Origin: Girardia tigrina
Lineage: Eukaryota; Platyhelminthes; Tricladida; Dugesiidae
Reading direction: 5' to 3'
DNA length: 64,000 nucleotides
Assembly (NCBI GenBank): GCA_001938485.1
Contig: MQRK01185281.1
Location: 1,691-65,690, forward strand
Both the position numbers and the translations under genes were made by a program. This document shows positions 19,230 to 30,307 of the stretch, in pieces (position 1 is the first letter of the stretch; each line of letters starts with the position of its first letter). The notes under the pieces were generated by a model that made no database searches, was not told the DNA's origin, and worked only from the letters and a program-made list of their open reading frames with translations.

Positions 19230-21039
19230 AAAGTGACTAATTTGAGACACTTTTTGAAGTTATTTTAGTTTTTACAAATTCGACTTTGATTTAATTGCCT
19301 AAAACTTCTTATGAACCGCCTTTCATGTCTCTTACATCTAAACAAATATTTTCTCTTAATATCGGAGTTTATTTTACTTCTGCAGAACTTATTTTCCAAC
19401 TTGTTGAAAAATGAAAAAGCTGCTAATCTGATAAACACAAAAAATATTTATTTTTTAATTATAATGGAAATATTAATACTTGATAAAGAAGATGAGTATT
19501 TTCTTTAGCAATTTGGACAACTTTCACAGAAAAATGAGATGCTAAATTATCACCTATCAGAAGAACTGGCCCTTCAAGTTTAGCTTCTCTGACATTATGA
19601 GGGGTTAATTTTAAATTTTTATCTCGCCTGAATAGTTTATTATTTTTTTAATTTAAAGGGTAAAATATTTTTATGTTAATTTGCTTATTAAATATTTTAA
19701 AAAATTAANNNNNNNNNNNNNNNNNNNNNNNNNNNNNNNNNNNNNNNNNNNNNNNNNNNNNNNNNNNNNNNNNNNNNNNNNNNNNNNNNNNNNNNNNNNN
19801 NNNNNNNNNNNNNNNNNNNNNNNNNNNNNNNNNNNNNNNNNNNNNNNNNNNNNNNNNNNNNNNNNNNNNNNNNNNNNNNNNNNNNNNNNNNNNNNNNNNN
19901 NNNNNNNNNNNNNNNNNNNNNNNNNNNNNNNNNNNNNNNNNNNNNNNNNNNNNCGAGATAATTAAATTAAATTAATAGGAAAATTTGTTTTAGAAATGTG
20001 AATTGTTATAGTAATAAATTTTGGTGTTTAAAAAAATGAATTCTGATATAGACGTTGCAACCACTTCTCACAGACATGACGAACAAATAGCTTCTCTAAC
20101 CACTCTTCAAATATCTCCGTTTTGAACTAGCCTGACTGAATCACGTTGTACAATGTTCCAGCGAGTCCTCCAGGCGTCCACTCTGTGTATAGGTTTTGCG
20201 CTTTGTAAGCAACATACGGAGGTAGCAGGACTCCACTCGCAATTCCGCAGAACATCAAGACGTGTTAACTTTGCGTGTTCTTTGACAACATATACACTTT
20301 TTTTCCTTTTGGAACGATTACTGTTTTTGATCCCGGGTCGTCGTTAAATGCCGTCTCATCAAAATTAAGCATGTTGTTTTGCGGAATTTCTTTAATCTTT
20401 GCTTTAGGTATTTCATCAAAAACCGAATTTATTTTCTGAATATACAGACAATGGAGCAGTTTTAATATTGTCAGCTTTACGAGTGACATGATTGTTGCTC
20501 TTCCTAAAGGAAACGACAAAATCTTTCCCAGGTAAGTTATTCCTGAAGCGTGGTTCCACATGTGCTTAGCCATCCAGATATCGTTTAATTAGCGGTGAGA
20601 CGATTTCGTGATTAAATACAAAGCCCCATTCACTTACTTGCTTCACTGTATCAGCTATGGTAATTTTATCTTCATGACAAAGAACACAAGGACGACCAAC
20701 TTTACCCGACTGAAAATTTTTATTCGTCGTTGAAGGGTGCTTTTGTGCACTCTCTTCCTAAAGGAAACGACAAAATCTTTCCCTTTTGTCCACTATATGA
20801 TCCTTTGAAGCTTTTCTTATTGAAGCTCCTCTCTCAACAGCTCTCAATGCTTTCTTAATATTCTCTTTTTCAGCGCTTACCAGCCATTAAAGTCACCAAC
20901 AGTATAAATGACTGATCACAACATGATTATTGATATTATTGATATTTTATATCCATTACCTACCTATTTAAAAATGAAGCGCAGCTATGAACTGGCTGAC
21001 TGACATAGCTTTGCCGCAGTGTCTCAAATTAGCCACTTG
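19230..21039 (-). mobile_element. Pogo/Tigger-like transposon with both terminal repeats, interrupted by an assembly gap
   Basis: Ends AAAGTGACTAATTTGAGACA (left) and its near inverse (right, TCTCAAATTAGCCACTTG) are flanked by TA, the usual pogo target. Minus-strand coding runs from about 20890: ENIKKALRAVERGASIRK (helix-turn-helix), PSTTNKNFQSGKVGRP, FNHEIVSPLIKRYLDG, NMLNFDETAFNDDPGSKTV with the first catalytic Asp, LYTEWTPGGLAGTLYN, and beyond the gap LLIGDNLASHFSVKV with the second Asp. Several stops and shifts show it is dead. The gap (19709-19953) hides part of the C-terminal region. Confidence 0.8.
19709..19953. other. Assembly gap
   Basis: 245 bases of N inside the pogo-like element. 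Confidence 1.
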
Positions 21040-21316
21040 TACGATACCAATCATTTATTTAAATATTTTATTTTTTAAATTAATCAATAAAATTAAAAAT
21101 TATTTATCATAAATAAATTGATAAAAGGGAATTTTCAGTTGCTGAAAAATAATAAATTTGGATTTATAAATTACTGATAATTCGGGGATAGGGTTGCGGT
21201 CAGGTCGTCTTAATTAGCAGTTTACAAAATTTTAAAATATTTTTACAATTTTCGCGATAAAATTCACAAAGTTTTTCCATCACATTTTCAGCAGAAAAAT
21301 TTCCTGTGATGTTTTT

Positions 21317-21514
21317 TCAGGGTCCGAGTTTGAATAGTGTCACTCGCTTAACGAAATTATTCAATGACAACTGCCACTCGACATCAGTTGCTGAGAAATT
21401 GACCAAAGAAACGATCGGTAAATTAATGGATTGACCGCTTGAAAATGCTGCGTCAGTGTCGTTGATGCTACTGTCGTTACTCGACATTTCGGAACCTGAA
21501 TTCATCTTTGGCAC
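21317..21514 (-). CDS. Possible 5' coding exon of an unassigned host gene
   Basis: From ATG at 21514 the frame reads MPKMNSGSEMSSNDSS, FSSGQSINLPIVSLVNF, DVEWQLSLNNFVKRV and ends at a TGA. Past this stop the same frame continues protein-like (NFSAENVMEKLCEFYREN, then KFCKLLIKTT). A GTGACA donor near 21342 could start an intron, but no acceptor restores the frame cleanly. The Ser/Asn-rich start and the CpG-rich DNA upstream (21690-22450) suit a gene start. Unassigned. Confidence 0.3.
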   Translation of the reverse strand: MPKMNSGSEMSSNDSSINDTDAAFSSGQSINLPIVSLVNFSATDVEWQLSLNNFVKRVTLFKLGP

Positions 21515-21689
21515 AACAATTTATCAAAGAAAACAATGCGCATATTTATGCAAATTCCTCCATTTAATCATGTCGCCAAAATCCATTTTTAAATTTGTCT
21601 GAATTGAATTCATAAATTGTACAATTTATTTTCAAAATTACTAAATTTCAATTTATAATTAATTTTTTATTATTTAATTAATGAATGGC

Positions 21690-22450
21690 GGTCAACTAAA
21701 TGTAGCATGGCTAATCAACCCTTTGGCATTGGGCCACGATTGCTCTCTCTGTCGGCACGGTTCGCTATCGCTCCTCCGACTGCCACAAGAGTCAGTCAAT
21801 CAATCAGTTAATCATTATTACACGTCAACACGGCCCTCTGTCCTACCGGCACCAGATTCTCCTCATTCTCGCCCAATTCAATCAACTTCCGCTCGATATG
21901 TCTCAACAATATCGATCGATCGACTCTGCTCAACGCAAAATCATTCATTACCCGATAATCGGCTCTACAAATAGTTACAATCGATAAACTATTTGATCAA
22001 TCAATCAATTAATTAAATCGATCGGTAAATTCGTCATTCAATAAATTCATCGAAGGTCGCGCGACATCTCATCAGTAAACAAAGTTCATTCGCGATTGAT
22101 GCGATAAAACAAACATCAAAATTATAATGGGAACCGTGCGCCATTATCAATGATTATTTGAGTCGTCATTTCGTGCGAGAATATCGCGATCGAATTATCG
22201 AAGGAATTCGTTCATCGAATTTGTCGCAATTAGCGAAAGATCGCAAAGTTAAATTCGCGAATGACGACGGAAATAATTTCGCGATTTGCAATTTGTTTTG
22301 GTACTTTTGAGAGCTTGCGTCAATCAAATAATTATTATTTATTGCTCAAATCAAGTCGCTCGTAGACGGTGCCAAGATGTAGTCTGTTGGGGGTCGCTAA
22401 TGGCATTGGGGGTCACGCGCTGCAGATGAACGATAAGATCGCAATTTGGA
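21690..22450. promoter_or_regulatory. CpG-rich segment, candidate promoter region
   Basis: Clearly richer in G+C and CpG than the flanks, with repeated TCGATCGATCG-type motifs. It lies upstream of the minus-strand exon at 21317-21514. A plus-strand open stretch (22135-22308) reads DYLSRHFVREYRDRI, SNLSQLAKDRKVKFAND but has no Met start. Promoter identity is inferred from composition only. Confidence 0.25.
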
Positions 22451-23559
22451 ACCTGCATTTATTTCTTTAACAGGGTGAACACTAAACACCGCGCGACCGC
22501 TGTTTGCCTTGAGATCCATGAGAGTTCATTTAGATGTTGCGACTGGCGACCAATGAGCTCTTTGTGTCAATAAATCTAGGGGTTAAATAACGCCTACCTC
22601 AAATACTTCCTCACGAAACTCAAAAACTGCAGGCCCGTTTGTGAGAAATGTTCAACGCGTTCTGGAGGACTATTTATTCCAGCTGTCCTTCCGTGATGGT
22701 AGAGTATTTATTCGAACTCTTTCATTCCATTCTGCTCGAGTATTTATTCAAACTCCTGCGTGTAGCAGTCCAAGTCAAATAACACGACGAATAAAAGGGA
22801 AAGAGAAGATGAGTGTGTCTGTCACAATCTCTTGCTAAAAGAATGGAGATTGAGAAAGGACTCAGATTGCTACGCACAGAAATATCACCTCCACCAAAAT
22901 ACTCAATGAAGAGACGTTTTTGGTCAACGGTCTGTTTGAGGATCTAAGAGAAATATCCAACGTTCGGAAAAAAGAAAAATTTCCAAAATTGCTTTAACAT
23001 CAATCTGGAACCTTCCCGATTATCCAGGCTTTATTTAAAAATGCTTTTTTTGTGTTTGTAATATTGTAAAAGTTTTTTTAATAAAAGAATTAGTCTATAG
23101 TCGTGAGACTTTCATGTGTCCCCTGAATGAACTCGTGATATTGATGCTTGATTTTTGTAGAAATGTTAGAAACAAAAAATTGATTTTAAAAATTTTATCT
23201 TATAATAAGATATTATTATATAAATATACCTAACACGTATTTATGCAGTATAAATGTGACAAGGTTCAAAAATTATTAAAGAAGGAATACATTTGTATAA
23301 AATGTTGAAAACACGAAATATTAAAGAAATTAATGTAAAGAAATGGAATTTATAGTTATGTAGCACATTCTCGTCCCCTTCCCTCCTAATAAATAACGTA
23401 ACAAAATCATGTACCACCCCTCCATACTTTGCATTGTGTAATATGCGAACAAGCCCATCTTGAATCCGGAAGTGAGTCACAAAGCAGATGTTCAGGCGAT
23501 GGGAACATTTCTAGAACTTCGAGTTCTACTGGTGGTGGCAATAGTGCTTCGTCAAGTGG

Positions 23560-25195
23560 AAAATCATCAGAGATAGAAAGAACAGATAGTGACTCTTCAT
23601 GAATCTATGTAGTCAGAAACACAGAAGAGGGAAAGTAGCTGGAAGAAGCTAGACGTTGGCACAAGAAATCCATTCCTGACAGATAAAATTCAAGCACATA
23701 ATATTTTCCAAGAAAACACCGGGTTGAAAGTGTCTTCAAAGCGGAAGACAAACAACTAACTCGATGCTTTCAGATTATTCATCACTCCAAAAATAACTCA
23801 GAGAGTGTACAAATGCACCAAGAATTCCGGAAATAAAAACAATGTCTGCAACTTATATCCTTAGAACAGTTTTTTCGTTTTATGGGTGTGCAGCTTGCAA
23901 GAAGGTTTGAAGGAAAGGGTCGCTCTATTCCTTTTTTGTAGTCATCTGATTTTGGAAGAAACATCTTAGCGAGAACAATGACAAGAAAGGATTTTACACA
24001 CGTCAAGCACTTTTTATGCTTTGAAGTATAGCAGATGGTAAGTATTAGAATTGAGGTTGATCCTTTCACACATATCAGTAAGGTGTTTGATGAATTGTCC
24101 AGCGAATGCTCCTCTCACTTCATTCCCTATTATTCAGTGTGCATTGATAAACAAATAATACATCTGAAGAGCAGATTCTAATTCATCACTTACATGCCAA
24201 ATAAGCCACATAAATTTGACATGACATTCTGCCTCCTGGTGGACAATTACACGAAATAAGTATTCAGCATTCTGCCCTATCTTGGAGGTATCGCGAAGGG
24301 TAGTAGAATGGCAGAAAAAAATGGCAAGGACGTTGTCTATAGTTTGATGTGCACCTTAGTAAACAAAGGATACAACATAATTTATGACCATTTCTTTACC
24401 AACATTGAATTAGCAAAGTGCCAGCAGCATAAGCGAACATCGATCGTCGGAACACTGAGACAAAATAGGTGAGGTATTCCCCCGGAAATTATTTCAAAAA
24501 AGCTTCAACGTCATGAGTCATTTTTCTATGGGAATAATTTGCATATGTTCTAGGTGAAGCATCAATGTAAACCTAATAAGAGTATCCCTGTATTATTTAT
24601 AATGCATGGCAATCCCTCAGTCGACACAACACCTAAAGGAAAACCAGACATGATTTACTATTATACCCAAAACAAATGTGGCGTTGATTGTGCTGACTTC
24701 ATGCTGTCCCTGTACTCGTCCAGATCTGCAACACGAAGATGGCCAGCGCTTGTCTGGGAGAATTTCCTTGACATTGCTGTATTAAATCTGAGGGTGTACT
24801 TCTAGGAAGCTTTTGAATCCCACATTTCCCGGAATAAATTCATGCTGAATCTTGTCCATCAACTTGTGCAATCTAATGGCACTGCAATCAAGGCTGTTGG
24901 CACAATTCATCAGTTGCCGAGTTGAGAACTAAATTTTCCTAAACGATATTCAAGAACAAGAGCAAGGTCATTTGTAAAACTTGCTCGAATGTTTTCTGTG
25001 GCAGCCATTGCCTTAATCCTGTAGGAAAACTCTATTTCTCTGTTTGTGAGAAGTATTTTTCCTCACAGATTCATATATAGTTCTATTTTGTGTTAATAAA
25101 ACTTATTATTTCAGCTCTTTTACGCATAAACCATTGTTGCCAGGTACATAGTAATGTCATATTTGAAATCAGGGTGCTAAAGTGCCAGTGAAGGG
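23560..25195 (+). mobile_element. piggyBac-type transposase relic with right end
   Basis: Plus-strand pieces in family order: SSWKKLDVGTRNPF, SVCIDKQIIHLKSRF (first catalytic Asp), YMPNKPHKFDMTFCLLVDNY, NKGYNIIYDHFFTNIELA (second Asp), KPDMIYYYTQNKCGVD (third Asp), RRWPALVWENFLDIAVLN and the tail. The three catalytic Asp are still readable, but the frame is broken repeatedly. At the right, GTGCCAGTGAAGGG meets TTAA (25196-25199), the piggyBac target. The matching left end was not found. The closing Cys-rich zinc-finger domain is only hinted at. Confidence 0.75.
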
Positions 25196-25424
25196 TTAAA
25201 AGCTTCTCCAAAAATCGTTGTAGTTGGTAAAAATACGGATTTCTTCAAAATTGATGAAATGGTCTTTCTATCTATAACATTTCATGGTTCTTCTAGTGTT
25301 AAAGAATACAAACACAATCTTAAAAGTATCAAAGTCATTCAGGTTTGTTGCGTTTCATTATCATTTAGCAATTTCTAATTTAAGCAGGAAAAAGGAAAAA
25401 ACAGATTGAAATCACAGTAGATAT

Positions 25425-25503
25425 TATATATCTACAGATATTATATATATAGATATTATAAGTATATATAGATATATATTATATATAGATATTATATATC
25501 TAC
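25425..25503. repeat. AT dinucleotide-rich microsatellite
   Basis: Runs of TATA and GATATTATA-type units. Confidence 0.8.
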
Positions 25504-25553
25504 ATGCAAGTCGCTTGGTGCTGCACAAAAACTTGCATATAGGCAAATATTTA

Positions 25554-25655
25554 CAGTAGGTATTGCCTATATGCAATTCGTCTATGTGCTTCAGGAAAAA
25601 TTGCACATATGCAATAATTGCATATAGACGAATTGCATATAGGCAATACCTACTG
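25554..25655. mobile_element. 102-bp hairpin MITE flanked by TA
   Basis: Arms at 25554-25588 and 25621-25655 are near-perfect inverted repeats beginning CAGTAGGTATTGCC, flanked on both sides by TA. TA plus a CAGTA-type end is what pogo/Tigger MITEs show. Non-coding. Confidence 0.7.
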
Positions 25656-26694
25656 TACTATAAATATTTATTATATATACCAAAAATTCTTTATTTTGTC
25701 TATAAAAATACCAGAAAAAAAGCCAAAACAGAAAAGATGATTTTTTATACTTAATTATTCAACAAATTACAAAGATTTGTTTAAATGGTTATTTTTTCGG
25801 TGTTTCTTTAAAAATTGGAACAATGCCCATGATAATGTCCATAAATTATATTTTCAAACCATTTGTCGTTTTATTTCTTCTAAGGCTGGGTTCTTTCAAA
25901 TTTTCGTCTGGGTTCCATCCATCCTTGGTTCTGGAGAGCCACACACACTTTTTCTAGAAAAATATCCTCTGAGGCTCTTGGTCTCGTTGTCACACAAAGT
26001 TATGACAAATTAAAAGGATATTTGGAAAATTTGACGAATATATAAAACATAATAACAAATCGCGGTCGTTAGTTGTTAAAAAAACAGAGGCCCATTTACA
26101 AAGTAAACATCCCTTTTCGATTTCAGTCTATCCTTACGAAAAACTTATCCGAATTTAGATAACTCTTGAGAAGTTGAATTTCAGTTCTTAAAAATAAACA
26201 CTAAAGTAAGAACTTCATGGAGGAATAAGCGAAGGTTTATTTTTAGGTTTATTGGCATTTTACTAGGTAACGTATATGGCGGGAATCCAGCCTCCCTCTG
26301 TGAATCATAATATACCGCATATACACTGACTTCCATAATTGTATACTTTTTTTCTATTTTTTACTAAATCGTGAATTACTTAGGGAGTATAAATGGGTTC
26401 ATAACTTTTAGATATTTGCCTGAAAGATAATTTTATGCTCTATAAGATGATATGTATGTTAAATTTTAAACTTTAATAATAACAAGTAGGCCTTTAAACG
26501 AAATTTTTAATAAAAGTATACAATTATGATCGCACAATTTCTTAATTTGAATAATTGGTTTTTTGTTTAAAGGGAACAATTAAATGTCAATATTAAAAAA
26601 TATATATGAAATTTAAATATTATAATATGGAATATTATGATTTTTTTTGTTTTTAATTTAATAATTATTACATTCATCTTTTTATATTTTAGAA

Positions 26695-27156
26695 ATGACA
26701 AAATTGAGCAAACAAACGAAAGATTTATTGATGACTGATCTCAAATGTGGTTTTTCACTTGGTAAATTAGCATCAAAATATGGTATTAGTCGTGGAGCTG
26801 TAGAAAAAATTAAAAAATTGGAAAATATCAAAGAAAAAAACTTTTCAATTGGAAGACCTAGAATTCTTACATGCACCGATCAAAGACTTATAGTAAGAAA
26901 AATCAAAGATGGAATCTATGAAACAGCAACCGACGTAGTTAAAAATAATGTAGACATAAATGTGAGTCCTCAAACCATAAGAAGGGTTCTCCGTAGGGGT
27001 GGTCATCATCATTCCAACTTTAATGTGTCCTTCGATAAAAATAACAATAATAATAATAAGAAGAAGAAGAACAATCATACTTTTAACAAAAAAATAAGTA
27101 ACAAAAATCATGAAGTTTCCTCTGTTATTCTAAGAATTTGCTCCTATTTTTACTAA
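26695..27156 (+). CDS. Tc1-type DNA-binding domain ORF with Asn/Lys-rich tail and no catalytic domain
   Basis: A 153-residue ORF. Residues 1-35 form a helix-turn-helix (LKCGFSLGKLASKYGISRGA); about 50-55 is the GRPR hook between the two DNA-binding subdomains (SIGRPRILT); 60-101 form the second helix-turn-helix (DQRLIVRKIKDG, VSPQTIRRVLRRGG). Where a Tc1 transposase would continue to its DDE domain, the frame enters Asn and Lys runs made by AAT/AAG triplets (27041-27075) and ends at 27156. The preceding TTTTATATTTTAG resembles a splice acceptor. It is either a transposon truncated by microsatellite growth or a domesticated DNA-binding protein; the uninterrupted frame leaves both open. Confidence 0.6.
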   Translation: MTKLSKQTKDLLMTDLKCGFSLGKLASKYGISRGAVEKIKKLENIKEKNFSIGRPRILTCTDQRLIVRKIKDGIYETATDVVKNNVDINVSPQTIRRVLRRGGHHHSNFNVSFDKNNNNNNKKKKNNHTFNKKISNKNHEVSSVILRICSYFY

Positions 27157-28700
27157 TGATATATGGAAAATGAAACTCGTCAAAACTCAAAAAATGTCGG
27201 GCAATTTTAAAATTTTCATTCCAAATGAAAATTGTGGAAAGGAAAATGTGAACAAGTAACTAATTATTTATTTCTGAGGACCGCTCTTATTCCGTGGTCA
27301 AACACTTGGCCAAGAAATTGGCTTTTCAAGTGCTCACGTTGGTCAGGAACAGCAATTAAATCTGCATCAAAGAATGGCTGAAGCGCCCGGTCAAATTACT
27401 TTCTTAATAATTTATTAATCTCGAATATAAATTTGAACTACTCTTGACGAAATCTCTCATAAATTACGCCTCTTCCTCGTCGGTTTTTACATTTTTTAAG
27501 TAAGTGTTTTAAATAAATAAATTTTAAGAGACATTCTTCTTAGATCATTAACTGCGGCCCTGAAGAATATTTTTGAAACATGCAGTACCCAGCAACAGAG
27601 ATGAAACGAACTGGCTAGAGGCAGAATATGGGCAGCTAAACTCATGACAAAGTAAGAGTCTTCAGATTTGAAGAAACGGCAAAATATAATTTCGGCTTAA
27701 GAAAAACAAATTGCTTTCTTTCGAAATAAATATGCTTACTTATTCTTTTGACAGAAGAGTTACAAATGTGAGGAAGGAAGAGGGTTTAAAAAATCAAATG
27801 ACTTAAAAAGAATATCTCTTAGAAACTTTCATTTGTCGTTGTTAATGTGTGTATAACTATTTAGTAAATAAATGTGTTAGTATATAAATATTTATACAAA
27901 AAATTACAATAAATTTATTTATTTAATTAAATTATATTATAATATTGTAAAAATAATATAAATTTAATGGCAGTACAATTCAACGGATCAACCATTGAAT
28001 AATATATGGTTTTTCGATCAAATCCATGGTCGTTGCAATCAATTTCGTAATCATTAAAATATGTTTTTATGCAACATTTTTAAACTAAATTATAACTAGT
28101 AAATCACAAAATTAAAATTTTTATATCCATTCATTATGCAGACAAATCTCTACATTGCTAACAAAGTTTTTAAAATTTAAAAATTCTTCACTTCTGGTTG
28201 TGTAGTAAGAATTGAGTCTCATCCATTTAAAAACATGAGTATTCTGTTTGATAAGATAGATTTGATTCAAGTTACAAGCAGCAGTTCTGTGAATCTCTAC
28301 TGATAAGAACCACTACAATAAGTCATTACTTAACATTCAGAATGAAAAAAGAAAGCCCGTACCATACCCTGAAATAACTAAAAATTAACCTCATCGACCA
28401 ATAATACTTAAAATAATTATAATTTATTTTTGTTTTATAAATGAAATTTATAAACTAATTTTTTGAGATTCACCATTTATAATTGTAAGAGTATCATGTC
28501 AGTAAATTTAGATGTTCCCAGGGGTCCTCTTTCATGGGTCGTTGTCCCCCAGAGATTTGTTCATTTAATTATGTCTGACATGTGTCTTGATTAGAAACTT
28601 TATTTATATTTATTTTTGACTCATTAACTGAAATTTCGTTTCAACTTTTGTGTCTAATCAAATATTTCATTGTGTCTAATTAAGCGCAATAAAACAAGAA
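27157..28700. other. No recognisable gene
   Basis: AT-rich. A short plus-strand stretch near 27278-27400 (GPLLFRGQTLGQEIG) is mildly coding-like but unassigned. Confidence 0.35.
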
Positions 28701-28708
28701 TAAATATT

Positions 28709-28870
28709 GTGAGGAATATTTTAAATTGTATGAATGCGTGAATGTATTGATGTTGTATGTGGATTTGAGTATCTTGAAATTAGAATGGTGATGATCCACG
28801 CAGATGGAAATGGTATTTATTGTATTGAAAGTGATTGACTACTCGAACATAATTAAAAAAATCATTTGAT
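28709..28870 (+). repeat. Conserved upstream block of the small-ORF family, copy A
   Basis: Begins GTGAGGAATATTTTAAATTG and contains CCACGCAG followed by ATGGAAATGG. Similarity to copy B at 61473 continues unbroken through the intervening AT-rich DNA to the ORF, about 500 bp in all. Confidence 0.75.
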
Positions 28871-29130
28871 AAGTTTATATTTTTAAATTAATAATTAAAA
28901 TTAAGTTTAATATTTTTTTAAAAACAAAACGAAAAGTATTTAATTAGATTTAAATTTAATTCATTTTTAAAAATTTTAGAGATTTTTTATTATTCTGAGT
29001 TTTTATTCAGAAATGTTTAAAATTATTATTTTAAATTAATGTTTTTAGAAATTAAATATTTTGAAAAGTATTAGAAAAATTGTTCGAATCATTATGATTA
29101 AAAATAGAAATTTAAAAACCAATTAGAGCA

Positions 29131-29343
29131 ATGTCAAACAGTGAAAGATCTTGCGGGAGTTGTGATGACTCTAAATGTGATAATAATAAAAATGCTAATG
29201 AAAATTGTCTCAATGTTCTTAACATATATTATAAATTTCAGATTTATGAGAAAGGTTCTTGCGTTTTAAATACCATTTACTTACGCTTTCCAACACTGCT
29301 TCTACTATGGAGAAATCTGAAATCTTTTTGTGATCAATCATGA
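29131..29343 (+). CDS. Small Cys-containing ORF, dispersed family copy A
   Basis: A 70-residue ORF beginning MSNSERSCGSCDDSKC, then NANENCLNVLNI, then a divergent hydrophobic tail ending FCDQS. The first 32 residues match copy B at 61890 with five or six substitutions. Four cysteines lie in the shared part (C8, C11, C16, C26). The tail after about residue 33 has no counterpart in copy B, so the shared part may be a first exon that has diverged at its 3' side. Family unknown to me. Confidence 0.5.
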   Translation: MSNSERSCGSCDDSKCDNNKNANENCLNVLNIYYKFQIYEKGSCVLNTIYLRFPTLLLLWRNLKSFCDQS

Positions 29344-29455
29344 AAGAAAGCCTTTACAAAATAATTGTTCATTATTCTTAATAGATTGCCCAATATTATT
29401 GCAATAAATTATTACAATTCCCTACTCAGAATGTCAAGAAAATAAAGAGAAACAG

Positions 29456-29658
29456 TCACCCAAGATTTGAGAGATCTTGTTGTTTCCATGTTCAACTCGA
29501 GAAAATATAATCAAAAACCAGTTGCCCATGCTTTCGCTGTCCATCGAACAACGGTTTTAAAAAACGTTGCAGATAATGAATCAAATGTACCATTTGTTTT
29601 AAGCAGTGAAAAGAATATCTACATGCCAGCAAAGAAACTGTATCAACTCCGAAGGTGA
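29456..29658 (+). mobile_element. Helix-turn-helix relic of a Tc1/mariner-superfamily transposase
   Basis: The frame reads LRDLVVSMFNSRKYNQ, KPVAHAFAVHRTTVLKNV, the N-terminal helix-turn-helix of IS630/Tc1-type transposases. Nothing of the catalytic domain follows. Confidence 0.45.
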
Positions 29659-29686
29659 GCAATATATTTTTAATGCTGTTAAAGTA

Positions 29687-29788
29687 AATAATGCCATGAT
29701 TCAAGAAGAACTCTTAGAGAATCTATTGGACAATACCAATAATGCCATGATTCAAGAAGAACTCTAAGAGAATCTATTGGACATAATA
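29687..29788. repeat. 51-bp tandem duplication
   Basis: Unit beginning AATAATGCCATGATTCAAGA at 29687 and again at 29738, nearly identical over 46 bp. Confidence 0.8.
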
Positions 29789-29829
29789 CATTTCAACATA
29801 GCCGACCATTTTCTACATCCTCTTTTAAT

Positions 29830-29922
29830 ACTAGGCATGTACCGGTTTCCTTTTTTGAAATCCGGCCGGTGCCGGAGCCGGAGTCAGAATTTTTTTCAAA
29901 TATATATTAATTTATATTTATA

Positions 29923-29962
<40 letters not shown>
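29830..29962. repeat. CCGG-rich repeat fragment next to a (TA)n microsatellite
   Basis: TAGGCATGTACCGG and GCCGGAGCCGGA motifs (29833-29883) look like the body of a non-autonomous hAT-type repeat. They are followed by TATATT-type runs ending in (TA)n at 29933-29962. Confidence 0.45.
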
Positions 29963-29964
<2 letters not shown>

Positions 29965-30307
29965 CTCGATCTACAATATCCAGAAAATTTAAGAAAATCG
30001 AAATTACTAGAAAACGTTGACTTTTTGGTTCCTGTTAGGAGTTTTGTTGAGTTCATAAGATTCTTCAATTTAAATTCTGATCAAATTACTAATTAAACAA
30101 TTACATTTCGTAAAATATAGCTATACTACCCAAATTCATATGTATTCGGACACGTAAAATAATTCTTATTAAAAATTTAAAATTATAAATAATATGTACT
30201 TATTTGTATTATATATGAATTAATTTGATATTTTACGATAATCTAAATACCATTCTAAAATAATTTGAAGAAATCGAATAAAAAAATTAACTAATAAAAA
30301 TTTTATT

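Noticed and set aside
21317-21342. Read-through of TGA (selenocysteine or recoding) in the Ser/Asn-rich exon
   Set aside because: The frame continues after TGA, but there is no supporting element and an intron or pseudogene is simpler.
23241-23480. 79-codon minus-strand frame (VRILHNAKYGGVVHDFVT)
   Set aside because: Looks repeat-derived, but I could not tie it to a family or find element ends, so it is not listed as a feature.
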